From assembly GCA_029067025.1 (NCBI GenBank), contig JAIEFH010000133.1, forward strand, positions 1-14,447: a stretch of DNA of 14,447 nucleotides, given 5' to 3'. The stretch is from Oscillospiraceae bacterium. Lineage in GTDB: Bacteria > Bacillota > Clostridia > Oscillospirales > Oscillospiraceae. Under the pieces are notes generated by a model, which did not search any database, was not told the DNA's origin, and worked only from the letters and a program-made list of their open reading frames with translations. Below, piece by piece: positions 7,914 through 14,389 of the stretch. The position numbers were made by a program, and so were the translations under genes. Within the stretch, counting starts at the first letter, position 1, and the number at the start of each line of letters is the position of its first letter.

Positions 7914-7941
7914 AAAACGCTCACGGCCTTGTGAGCGTTTT
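7914..7941 (+). terminator. Intrinsic terminator-like hairpin
   Basis: AAAACGCTCAC, 6-base loop GGCCTT, GTGAGCGTTTT: an 11-bp perfect stem flanked by A and T runs, followed by CACTTGTTT. It can work in both directions. It separates the decayed fragments from the next lacI-type promoter. Confidence 0.65.
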
Positions 7942-8002
7942 CACTTGTTTATGCTTTATGGCCGCGGAAACTTATTTTTATATTGAAATTATCAGTAACT
8001 TC

Positions 8003-8031
8003 TTGACACGGATTACAACAGAATGTAAACT
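8003..8031 (+). promoter_or_regulatory. Promoter of second lacI-type gene
   Basis: TTGACA (8003-8008), 17-base spacer, TAAACT (8026-8031), about 36 bases before the ATG at 8067. A palindrome overlaps its -10 box. Confidence 0.72.
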
Positions 8032-8044
8032 GTATATTACATTC
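8021..8044. promoter_or_regulatory. Inverted repeat over the -10 of the second lacI-type promoter
   Basis: GAATGTAA-N8-TTACATTC, perfect 8-base arms. It covers the -10 box and expected start point, as an autoregulatory operator would. It shares TGTAA/TTACA ends with the uxa operators, but the spacing is 8 instead of 4, so it is probably a different site. Confidence 0.6.
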
Positions 8045-8066
8045 TAAACATATTTGGGGAGATAAT

Positions 8067-9062
8067 ATGGAAGAAGTAACGATTTATGATATTGCTAAGA
8101 TGGCGGGTGTTTCGGCGAGTACAGTTTCGCGTGTTGTTAACAACTACCCCCATGTAAAAAAGGCAACAAGAGCTAAAATTCTGAAGCTTCTTGAGGAATA
8201 TCACTATGTTCCGAATGAAACGGCGCGCGGACTTGTCAGTCAGTCCTCTAAAATGATTGGAATTTTGATATCTGATATTCGAATGACGCAACATACGGAC
8301 GGCGTGTACTTTATCGAACGTGAGCTTAGTAAGCAGGGCTATTCCTGCCTTATTTACAATACAGGCGTTAGAGAGGATGAGCAGGCGCGATCTATTCAGC
8401 TGGTGAGCCAAAGGAAGGTTGATGCAGCGATTCTAATGGGCTCGATTTATCAGAATGATGCGGTGAAGGATGCCATTAGAACATATTTGCCTACAACACC
8501 GATTATTATCTGTAATGGTCACCTTGAAGCACCCAACATTTACAGTGTGATCGCTGATGAGGAGAATGGGGTCTATAATTGCGTCAGGTTGCTATCAGAT
8601 AAGGGAAGACAGCATCCGGCATTTATCGTTGATCACAATACGCCCAGCAATCGGTTAAAACAGAAGGGGTTTGAAGCAGGGGTTTCTCAATATTTTGAAA
8701 ATGCTGAGCCGATAATCATTGAGTCAGGGACACTGATACAGGATGTTTATGGCGCAACAGTGAAGCTGATGCGCGAACATCCGGAAACTGACGGCATCAT
8801 CTATGCGGAGGACTTAATGGCTTTGACGGGTGTACGAGCACTGTCGGAGTTGCAAATTTCTATTCCAAAAGATGTTGCTGTAATTGGTATAAACAACTCT
8901 AAGTATACGGAAATGGGTAACCCCCCGCTTACATCCCTGGATAATATGATGTACGATTTGAGCCTTACAGCTGCCAGGAACCTGGTTGCGCTGCTACAAG
9001 GAGAGCGTGTCAATAAGAAAATGATAATCTGCTCAGAAATTGTTGAGCGGAAGACAACTTGA
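8067..9062 (+). CDS. LacI/GalR-family regulator of the downstream locus
   Basis: A 331-aa LacI-family protein. Residues 5-25 are the helix-turn-helix (TIYDIAKMAGVSASTVSRVVN), and the effector domain runs from about 62 (KMIGILISDIRMTQ) through AILMGSIYQND to VAVIGINNSKYTEMG. Its codons are AT-richer than those of the uronate genes. GGGGAG lies about 7 bases before the ATG, and a strong hairpin terminator follows 20 bases after the stop. It points toward the decayed cluster and the cyclase/lyase/ABC genes, so it is likely their regulator, perhaps through the AATCGAT sites at 9190, 10145 and 10714. A broken relative of its C-terminus lies at 9867-10070 on the other strand. The ligand is unknown. 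Confidence 0.9.
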   Translation: MEEVTIYDIAKMAGVSASTVSRVVNNYPHVKKATRAKILKLLEEYHYVPNETARGLVSQSSKMIGILISDIRMTQHTDGVYFIERELSKQGYSCLIYNTGVREDEQARSIQLVSQRKVDAAILMGSIYQNDAVKDAIRTYLPTTPIIICNGHLEAPNIYSVIADEENGVYNCVRLLSDKGRQHPAFIVDHNTPSNRLKQKGFEAGVSQYFENAEPIIIESGTLIQDVYGATVKLMREHPETDGIIYAEDLMALTGVRALSELQISIPKDVAVIGINNSKYTEMGNPPLTSLDNMMYDLSLTAARNLVALLQGERVNKKMIICSEIVERKTT

Positions 9063-9082
9063 CTTTTTAAAGAAAAAATTTG

Positions 9083-9117
9083 CAGGCGCCGGCTTTTTAG
9101 GCCGGCGCCTGTTTATA
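9083..9117 (+). terminator. Rho-independent terminator of the second lacI-type gene
   Basis: CAGGCGCCGGC, 7-base loop, GCCGGCGCCTG: an 11-bp GC-rich perfect stem, then TTTATAT. The opposite strand has a longer T-rich tail after the stem, so it may stop transcription from both sides. Confidence 0.85.
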
Positions 9118-9157
9118 TCAGTTACAAATTGAAAAGCGTAAAAAATCGAAAAAACAC

Positions 9158-9186
9158 TTGACGCATCCAAGTGTTTGTGCTACCAT
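9158..9186 (+). promoter_or_regulatory. Promoter upstream of the broken lyase gene
   Basis: TTGACG (9158-9163), 17-base spacer, TACCAT (9181-9186). An operator-like site begins 4 bases further on. The first recognisable coding sequence downstream is the broken PEP-mutase-family gene from about 9498. Confidence 0.55.
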
Positions 9187-9189
9187 AAA

Positions 9190-9203
9190 GGCAATCGATT
9201 TCA
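9190..9203. promoter_or_regulatory. LacI-type operator-like site A
   Basis: GGCAATCGATTTCA, centred on CpG as is usual for LacI/GalR operators. It lies directly after the -10 box of the 9158 promoter and shares AATCGAT with the sites at 10145 and 10714. Confidence 0.55.
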
Positions 9204-9497
9204 AAAGCGAAATATGAACACTATTGATGATACCGGTTAAATGTAGGCGGCTCTTTTTTTGACATAACTACCAATGTGCGGTGGAACATTTCAGAAAGAA
9301 TCAGCGCATAAATTTTAAAAATTGACATCGATAAGAATTTTGCGGGTTGGTCAGAAGAAGTTAAAATATCTGCGCATTACTGATCCGAAGCTGAAGTTTA
9401 AGCTTATTAGATTGATAAGAACAGAGCAAGTGTCTAGTTGAGCCAAGCAGATTGTAGAGAACCCGCAGGAATTTAGGAAAAAAGGGAAGAGACCTTG
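9204..9497. other. Degraded stretch with no recognisable gene
   Basis: AT-rich DNA with stops in all frames. Short protein-like pieces appear in changing frames (IDIDKNFAGWSEEVKISAHY around 9330-9390, KYLRITDPKLKFKLIRLIR around 9365-9420, AKQIVENPQEFRKKGKR around 9440-9490), which suggests one more decayed gene ahead of the broken lyase. I cannot name it. Confidence 0.35.
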
Positions 9498-9860
9498 TGC
9501 AGCAAGGAAAAGAAGATATCGTTAAGGGAACTCGTAGTAAAAGAACGGGTGTTTGCTACATACGTGTAGGATTGCTATTTGGTGTTCGCAGCGGAGAAAG
9601 CCGGGTTTAAATCAATCCTTCTCAGCAGTGCCGCATTTGCTAACGGCTATTTCGGCCTACCAGATTTTAAGCTCATCACCATCGATGATGCACAAGATCC
9701 ATAACCGCTGCGGCCTATCCAATGATAGTACCCGAGAGTGGTATGGCCTACAGTGGGAGCCTAGGTGAGGACAGTAAGGTTTTATGATGCCTACCGGATC
9801 CAGTCCAGTACCTGCGTAAGCATATTGGACAACTGAAGAGCATGCTGGACGAGGGGCTTG
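9498..9860 (+). pseudogene. Remnant of a PEP-mutase/isocitrate-lyase-family gene
   Basis: A broken relative of the intact lyase at 11884. It opens with SKEKKISLRELVVKERVF, then TYV-stop-DCY aligns with CVWDCL of the intact protein, so the stop (TAG, 9567-9569) replaces the conserved Trp24 codon TGG. The next segment, ILLSSAAFANGYFGLPDF, parallels MLLSSAALSYSMIGLPDC. After a short deletion and frame change at about 9700, ITAAAYPMIV and an ESG-YG remnant correspond to the metal-binding DGENGY region. Everything from there to about 9860 is a short, shifted residue of the remaining two thirds. The start codon also appears lost (TGC where ATG is expected). The remnant is closer to the family norm than the intact copy in places, so it was a paralogue rather than an exact duplicate. 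Confidence 0.8.
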
Positions 9861-9866
9861 GACAGC

Positions 9867-10070
9867 TTAGTCATCTGCCGCCAGCTCCCCTTGGAGTACA
9901 CTGAAAAGATCTTTCGCAATTGTACGGCTCAGGTTGTAAAGCATATCATTAAGGAAAGTGAGTGTGGGGGAAGACGTTTCTGTAAACCTCGAATTGTTAA
10001 TTCCTATAATGGCAACGCCTTCTGATACCCGGATGTCCATCTCTCTCAAGAATGCGTATTCCGAAACACA
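9867..10070 (-). pseudogene. C-terminal remnant of a LacI-family regulator
   Basis: About 65 residues on the minus strand ending at TAA (9867-9869). VAIIGINNSRFTETSSPTL matches VAVIGINNSKYTEMGNPPL of the intact regulator at 8067, and the match continues through NDMLYNLSRTIAKDLFSVLQ (compare DNMMYDLSLTAARNLVALLQ). The DNA-binding domain and most of the effector domain are missing; DNA above about 10070 shows no similarity. It lies tail to tail with the broken lyase gene. It derives from a close paralogue of the 8067 gene in opposite orientation, so the locus once had two related regulators. Confidence 0.85.
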
Positions 10071-10144
10071 ATCCAACCGTTTTTGCAAATACAAACAAAT
10101 TTATATTTATTCTATATTTTACCAGAAAGAAAGTCGCAGAAAAA

Positions 10145-10158
10145 TGCAATCGATGCCA
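10145..10158. promoter_or_regulatory. LacI-type operator-like site B
   Basis: TGCAATCGATGCCA, CpG-centred, ending 9 bases before the -35 box of the promoter at 10168. It shares AATCGAT with sites A and C. Confidence 0.55.
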
Positions 10159-10167
10159 AAAATGCAG

Positions 10168-10196
10168 TTGACATGTTTGGCATAATGTTGTAAAAT
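10168..10196 (+). promoter_or_regulatory. Strong promoter ahead of the cupin remnant
   Basis: TTGACA (10168-10173), 17-base spacer, TAAAAT (10191-10196). Near-consensus, although the two genes immediately downstream are broken, so it may still drive the intact genes from 11129 on. No clear terminator was seen between here and 11129. Confidence 0.75.
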
Positions 10197-10286
10197 AGTT
10201 GCATCGGAGATTTGGAACTGGTCAATATGCTGGAAGCACGGCTATATTTACGATAAGAAGAAGCAAGGATAAAAAGGTGGAGTGCT

Positions 10287-10600
10287 ATGACCATAAATTC
10301 GGTGTAGAAGGCTTCAACACAGTCCACAGTCTCATTGACGACGGCAGGGAACTCAGCGGAAAAAGGCACGTTTTTACGCACACGACAGTACGCGCAGGAA
10401 GTGGTATAGGGCACCATATCTATAGCGACGATAGAGCGAAATGTACTATATTTATAGCGATAAGGAAGAATATGGCGACAACGAAGAGATTTTTTAGAGA
10501 AGCTGGCGACGAGACATTTACCCTTTCTGGTTATGACCATAGCGTCATGTGCAGTGGTGATGAACCCTTAGAACTTGTTGCGCGTATAATTTGCGATTAA
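10287..10600 (+). pseudogene. Frameshifted small cupin-domain gene
   Basis: A single-cupin protein of about 105 aa, out of frame in places. An AAGGTGG ribosome site precedes ATG at 10287, but the frame must shift within two codons to read HKFGVEGFNTVHSLIDDG and ELSGKRHVF, then GIGHHIYSD (the cupin metal-binding motif 1 region). The segment YYIYSDKEEYGDNEEIF is only in another frame (10441-10494), ending at a TAG. EAGDETFTLSGYDHSVMC and EPLELVARIICD, the second cupin motif and the end, return to the first frame. One continuous stop-free frame covers the region, but its middle is out of register, so a working cupin is unlikely. Small cupins of this kind often accompany carbohydrate or carboxylate operons; no substrate can be named. 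Confidence 0.72.
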
Positions 10601-10713
10601 AGATATCTTCATGCAGTTCTTGGATGTGGGTATAGAGAAAAGCAATGAAGGAAGGATTATATGTGATATGCGACAGCTATTGCAGAAAGAGGCGGTTGAA
10701 AACTTATTATCAA

Positions 10714-10727
10714 TAAAATCGATTGCA
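10714..10727. promoter_or_regulatory. LacI-type operator-like site C
   Basis: TAAAATCGATTGCA, CpG-centred and sharing AATCGAT with sites A and B. It lies about 70 bases before the PanE-like remnant. No convincing promoter was found around it. The rest of 10601-10797 has only a 41-codon frame from 10611 without a good ribosome site. Confidence 0.42.
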
Positions 10728-10797
10728 TAATTTTGGATGTTTGCTGTGCTCCGATGAACCGCAAAAGCTAGAACACCAATTGAAAAAAGATAAGTGT

Positions 10798-11116
10798 GTG
10801 AATATTCCAATACTTGGTGCGGGTGCGATGGGGATGCTGTTTGGCTGATATCTCTTTGCCATGAGGCCGTCACGGTTGACAACGCCGAGGAAACCGTACA
10901 TTTGGGTGAGACGGAGGTGATCTGTTTAGTAGAAACAAATGTGCAAAAACGCAAAGGATGGCTATACTTCAATCTGCGCTGATATAAAGCAAGGACGACG
11001 TACTGAAAAGCAGAGCGGTTATTGAAATGGCCCACACACTTGGTGTTTTTGTGCTGCATCACGAAATGATAGTACGGCTACTTCGTGCACTTGAAAACAG
11101 ACAGAGGATGAAATAG
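10798..11116 (+). pseudogene. Remnant of a ketopantoate-reductase-like (ApbA/PanE) gene
   Basis: Only the two ends of an approximately 300-aa NADPH-dependent 2-oxoacid reductase remain. From a GTG at 10798 the N-terminus reads NIPILGAGAMGMLFG, the GxGxxG dinucleotide-binding motif of the family, and hits TGA at 10846-10848. A shifted frame continues as HEAVTVDNAEETV, the expected second strand and helix. From 11003 another frame reads AVIEMAHTLGVFVLHHEMIV and RLLRALENRQRMK to a TAG at 11114-11116, as in the C-terminal helix of PanE proteins. Some 200 residues in between are gone. Its stop overlaps the ribosome site of the next gene, so it was translationally linked to the cyclase gene. Family assignment rests on the motifs; the reaction of the lost enzyme is unknown. 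Confidence 0.78.
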
Positions 11117-11128
11117 GAGGAAGAAACT

Positions 11129-11809
11129 ATGTGTGTTTATCAACTTGGCGGCCTGCGCGTAGTGGATCTGACCAAATCCCTTGACCCGTCTACCGAAACA
11201 CGCCGGTGCCATCTGTATCGTTTCAACACAGGGGGAGCTATACCTGATTATCACACTATCATGGATTTGACGAGCCACTTGGGCACACACTGTGAGTGCC
11301 CCTATCATCATGATGATAACTGGCCCGATGTTGCTGCCTTACCACTTACGAATTTCATGGGGCGCGGAATCTATGTGGTATTGGATAATCTTTTGCCCAA
11401 CAGCCACATAACTGCTGAAGCACTTGACCATGCCCTTGGAGAAAAGGTAAGACCTGGAGATGTGGTTATTCTTGACTCTCCTTATAAGCTACCGCCTTTT
11501 ACGGATAAGTCCAATACGGCAGAGGACAGACGTCTCTTCATAAACGGTGAAACAGCTCGGTGGATGGTAGAACACAAGATCAAATCGGTTGGCTTTGGTG
11601 ATGGTGTCTCAATCGAGAACTGCAACGAGGACGTAAAGCCCTTTCACGACATCTGCATGGCGGAAAACATAACTTTTCTGGAAGTGCTGAAAAATCTGGA
11701 GGAACTTCAATGCGAGACATTTTTTATCTCGTTTGCCCCTATGCCTATCAAGGGCCTTGATTCCTGCCCAGTTCGTGTATACGCGATCGAAGGTTTGGAA
11801 GGGTTTTAA
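11129..11809 (+). CDS. Cyclase/kynurenine formamidase-family metal hydrolase
   Basis: A 226-aa cytoplasmic hydrolase of the putative cyclase (KynB-like) family, whose members hydrolyse amides, esters or lactones with a bound divalent metal. The family motif HxGTHxDxPxH is present at 50-60 as HLGTHCECPYH, with Glu56 where Asp is common; His50, His54, Glu56 and His60/61 are the probable ligands or catalytic residues. VVDLTKSL near the N-terminus and GDVVILDSPY and VGFGDGVSIEN in the core are typical. AGGAGG (11115-11120) is 8 bases from the ATG and overlaps the stop of the PanE-like remnant. The lyase gene follows after 74 bases. True kynurenine formamidase is possible, but nothing else of tryptophan breakdown is nearby, so the substrate is left open. 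Confidence 0.85.
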   Translation: MCVYQLGGLRVVDLTKSLDPSTETRRCHLYRFNTGGAIPDYHTIMDLTSHLGTHCECPYHHDDNWPDVAALPLTNFMGRGIYVVLDNLLPNSHITAEALDHALGEKVRPGDVVILDSPYKLPPFTDKSNTAEDRRLFINGETARWMVEHKIKSVGFGDGVSIENCNEDVKPFHDICMAENITFLEVLKNLEELQCETFFISFAPMPIKGLDSCPVRVYAIEGLEGF

Positions 11810-11883
11810 GGTGGGGCAGAAGGTCTTCATCAACAGTAATAACAAGTAAATACTATGTAAATTTATCTATAGGAGGTAATAGT

Positions 11884-12837
11884 ATGAGTAAAAATCCAAA
11901 GAAAACGCTGATGCAGGTAATGTCTGAGGGGCAGACTTTCTGCCCTTGTGTCTGGGACTGCCTATCAGCAAGAGCGGTAGAGCTAAGTGGCTTTAGCTCG
12001 ATGCTGCTAAGCAGTGCGGCGCTGTCCTATTCCATGATTGGCCTACCCGACTGCGGATTTTTGAGCATCGATGAAGTCGCTTGGGCTACTAGTAGGATTA
12101 CGGCCGTTTCTCCGCTTCCACTTATTGTTGACGGTGAGAACGGCTATTCAGACATCCCCCTGGTGGTGTATCGCAATGTGGAAAAACTGGTAAAGGCCGG
12201 GGCAATGGCCATTACGCTGGAGGACGCGCCTTTTGAGAGCGGCGTCGAGCGTATGCAGGCTGGAACGAAACACGCGGCTATTCCGGCGAAGGACTGGATA
12301 GCGAAGGTAAAAGCCGCCTTGGCTGCAATGGAGGGCAGCGATTGTGTGCTCATTGCGAGGACAGGTGTCATCTATGACAGTGATACGGGCATGGATGTAC
12401 ACAAGGAGGGCGGATCTTGTGACGAGCGGGGGCTGAACGCGGCCATTGAGAGGTTGAAAATGGCTTATGATGCTGGTGCACAAATTGCGCTGGCCTGCGG
12501 GATAACAAAACTTGAACACTGCCAGAAAATCGCGGAGCAGATTCCCGGATACAAAATGTATCCAGATGTAGTTTCCCATAATGGTGTACCTGATGTGGAG
12601 CTTGATGACATCGATAAGCTCGGCTTCAAACTTGTGACCATGCACTATTTGGAGAAGGGTGCCATGTGGGGTATGCTGGAGTATGGCCGCGAGAACTTTA
12701 AAAACAGGAACACTGTTTATTCAGACGACCACGATATGGGGGGTCTTAATCCCTCCGACTGGTTCGAGCAGCTTAAATACTATAATGTCGCCGATTATAT
12801 GAATATGTTTAGGACAGAGGCAAAATGGCGGGAATAA
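11884..12837 (+). CDS. PEP-mutase/isocitrate-lyase superfamily enzyme
   Basis: A 317-aa TIM-barrel protein of the PEP mutase/isocitrate lyase superfamily, which makes or breaks C-C or P-C bonds of 2-oxo and 2-hydroxy acids with Mg2+. Visible blocks are CPCVWDCLSAR (21-30), LLSSAA (41-46), the metal-site VDGENGYSD (82-90, in place of the usual DxDTGYG), ITLED (110-114) and LIARTG (156-161, in place of ARTDA). The KKCGH-type catalytic cysteine loop of isocitrate and methylisocitrate lyases is not present after ITLED, so it is not one of those. Candidates are a 2,3-dimethylmalate-lyase-like, oxaloacetate-decarboxylase-like or novel lyase. AGGAGG lies 7 bases before the ATG. A broken paralogue lies at 9498. 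Confidence 0.85.
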   Translation: MSKNPKKTLMQVMSEGQTFCPCVWDCLSARAVELSGFSSMLLSSAALSYSMIGLPDCGFLSIDEVAWATSRITAVSPLPLIVDGENGYSDIPLVVYRNVEKLVKAGAMAITLEDAPFESGVERMQAGTKHAAIPAKDWIAKVKAALAAMEGSDCVLIARTGVIYDSDTGMDVHKEGGSCDERGLNAAIERLKMAYDAGAQIALACGITKLEHCQKIAEQIPGYKMYPDVVSHNGVPDVELDDIDKLGFKLVTMHYLEKGAMWGMLEYGRENFKNRNTVYSDDHDMGGLNPSDWFEQLKYYNVADYMNMFRTEAKWRE

Positions 12838-12913
12838 TTCCAAAAATTGAGGCAAAGACTGATAAGTGGTAAACGGACGCAAAAAGTTCCATAAGGACAT
12901 TTTAAATTCCCGT

Positions 12914-12929
12914 TATGCCTTGTGGCATA
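12914..12929 (+). promoter_or_regulatory. Small hairpin before the binding-protein gene
   Basis: TATGCC-TTGT-GGCATA, 6-bp stem, three bases before AGAAAGG, the only ribosome site for the gene at 12951. It could influence translation or mRNA processing; no T run, so not a terminator. Confidence 0.35.
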
Positions 12930-12950
12930 GCAGAAAGGTATGGTCATAAA

Positions 12951-14294
12951 ATGAAAAAATTTCTTTGTATATTATTGGCGTTTTTATTACTGCTTGGGTG
13001 TATTGGCTGCAATAACTCATCTGCGGAATCAACAAAGCCAGTAGAAGCAACAAATCCAGGTGAAACTCAAAGCAATCCTGGAAATGAGGACACTGTAAAA
13101 GTTGGCGTTGTGGGCTTGCTCCAGTCCTCCGGCATTTCATACTTCGACTGTTTTGATGTTGCCGCGAAAATGGCGATGGACGAGATTAATGCCAACGGCG
13201 GAATCGGCGGCAAGGATCTGGAAATTGTCTTTGCCACCGGTGTAACTGATTCCACCGAATGTAAGCAGCGCTTTACGGAGCTCAAAGAGAAGGGCTGTAT
13301 CGCTATCTATCCTATGGTCGACGATAGCTATGGACCGGCGGCTGCCCAATGGGCAAGTGAGAATAAGACCCCGGTGTTTGGCGCGGGCAATACCTCCACA
13401 GCGATGTCCATTGAGAACTACTCCGACTATATGTTCTTTTGCTGCATCAACGCTTGGGGTGCAACCAAGGTTTGGGCCGATCAAGCGGTAAAAAATCGTG
13501 GTTATAAGAACTTCATGTATGTAGGCACAGACGGCGCTGCCACCATTGACGCGGAAAATTTCTTTTTAATGGAAGCCCAGAAGATTGATCCTAGCTTCCG
13601 GGAACTGGCAAGCTACAGGATGGCGGCGGACGACTCAGACTTCTCCACTGTTATGGCAACGATACTATCCTCTAACCCCTCGCCTGACATGATATTACAG
13701 CAAGGGGGCGGCGTGAATATCATTAGCTTTACGCAAACCGCGAACCTCTACAATATGTACGACATTTGTGAAATTTGGAACGATCTTGCTACGATGCCGC
13801 CGATAGTTGAGGCATTGGTGGAGGCCGGCGAATATCCCTATGGGCATATGTATGGAGTGACCGCGTTTCCTTATTGGCTTAATGAGTTCAAGTGGTTTGT
13901 TGAAGAATTTAACGCCACGGCCCAGGAGATGTTCCCAGATCGGAAGGTATATCCTTCTGAGGGTGCCCTCGGGATATATTGGGCTTTTAAATCCCTGCAG
14001 CAGGCGTGTAATGACTGTATAGCGGCAGGAAAAGACTTCACCAACTCTGACGAGCTGGCGGCTGCATTAGCGAATGTCCGGTGGACTGATGATGCTGGTG
14101 AGCATTATTATCGCGACTTTGACCATCAGCTTATGTTTGATGTGTGGTTTAACGATACTGTGGACGGCGGTTCGGAGTATGACAACTATCCGATAGGCGG
14201 AAACATGGTGAGGTATACAGCGGAAGAGTATCTTCCGACCAGAGAAGAAATGGAAGAATATGCCATCTCGAAGGGGTTCACAAACCGTTTCTAA
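12951..14294 (+). CDS. ABC transporter solute-binding lipoprotein (LivK/Peripla_BP_6 type)
   Basis: A 447-aa membrane-anchored binding protein that captures a solute outside the cell for an ABC importer. MKKFLCILLAFLLLLGC is a lipoprotein signal with Cys17 (lipobox LLGC) or Cys20 as the lipidated residue, followed by a Ser/Thr/Asn/Glu-rich linker to about residue 45. The mature type I binding fold begins VKVGVVGLLQSSGISYFDC, then AAKMAMDEINANGGIGGKDL, as in branched-chain amino acid and amide binding proteins; SEGALGIYWAFKSLQQA is near the C-terminus. The start at 12951 is preferred because the signal peptide follows at once; an in-frame upstream GTG-less extension from 12915 lacks a ribosome site. 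It is 113 bases after the lyase gene. Ligand unknown, but likely the substrate of the neighbouring hydrolase and lyase. Confidence 0.9.
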   Translation: MKKFLCILLAFLLLLGCIGCNNSSAESTKPVEATNPGETQSNPGNEDTVKVGVVGLLQSSGISYFDCFDVAAKMAMDEINANGGIGGKDLEIVFATGVTDSTECKQRFTELKEKGCIAIYPMVDDSYGPAAAQWASENKTPVFGAGNTSTAMSIENYSDYMFFCCINAWGATKVWADQAVKNRGYKNFMYVGTDGAATIDAENFFLMEAQKIDPSFRELASYRMAADDSDFSTVMATILSSNPSPDMILQQGGGVNIISFTQTANLYNMYDICEIWNDLATMPPIVEALVEAGEYPYGHMYGVTAFPYWLNEFKWFVEEFNATAQEMFPDRKVYPSEGALGIYWAFKSLQQACNDCIAAGKDFTNSDELAAALANVRWTDDAGEHYYRDFDHQLMFDVWFNDTVDGGSEYDNYPIGGNMVRYTAEEYLPTREEMEEYAISKGFTNRF

Positions 14295-14339
14295 TAGTGT
14301 GCAAACTAGACGGCTTGAGATAAAAAACTAACTATTTTG

Positions 14340-14375
14340 CCTTGGTGTTGCTCCCTAGCGGGAGCAACACCAAGG
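14340..14375 (+). promoter_or_regulatory. 16-bp perfect hairpin between binding protein and permease
   Basis: CCTTGGTGTTGCTCCC, loop TAGC, GGGAGCAACACCAAGG. No T run follows on either strand, so it is not a standard terminator. It ends four bases before the GGAG ribosome site of the next gene. Such stems between a binding protein and its permease commonly protect upstream mRNA or reduce read-through, giving excess binding protein. Confidence 0.75.
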
Positions 14376-14389
14376 ATATGGAGCGTAAT

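Noticed and set aside
9301..9350. A fourth ATCGAT site (ACATCGATAAG near 9324) as another operator
   Set aside because: Only the short ATCGAT core matches; the flanks differ and no promoter adjoins it. Further ATCGAT copies inside lyase coding sequence (Ser-Ile-Asp or Thr-Ile-Asp codons) show the core also arises from coding.
9553..9768. Plus-strand open frame of 71 codons
   Set aside because: It is an alternative frame of the broken lyase gene; the real similarity is in the neighbouring frames.
10112..11062. Minus-strand open frames of 142 and 164 codons
   Set aside because: They lie opposite the cupin and PanE-like remnants, have no ribosome site or recognisable domain, and are Ser/Cys/Tyr-rich in the manner of chance frames.
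11129..11809. Kynurenine formamidase (kynB) of tryptophan breakdown
   Set aside because: The family motif fits, but no kynureninase, tryptophan dioxygenase or related gene is present and the neighbours point to another pathway, so no specific name was given.
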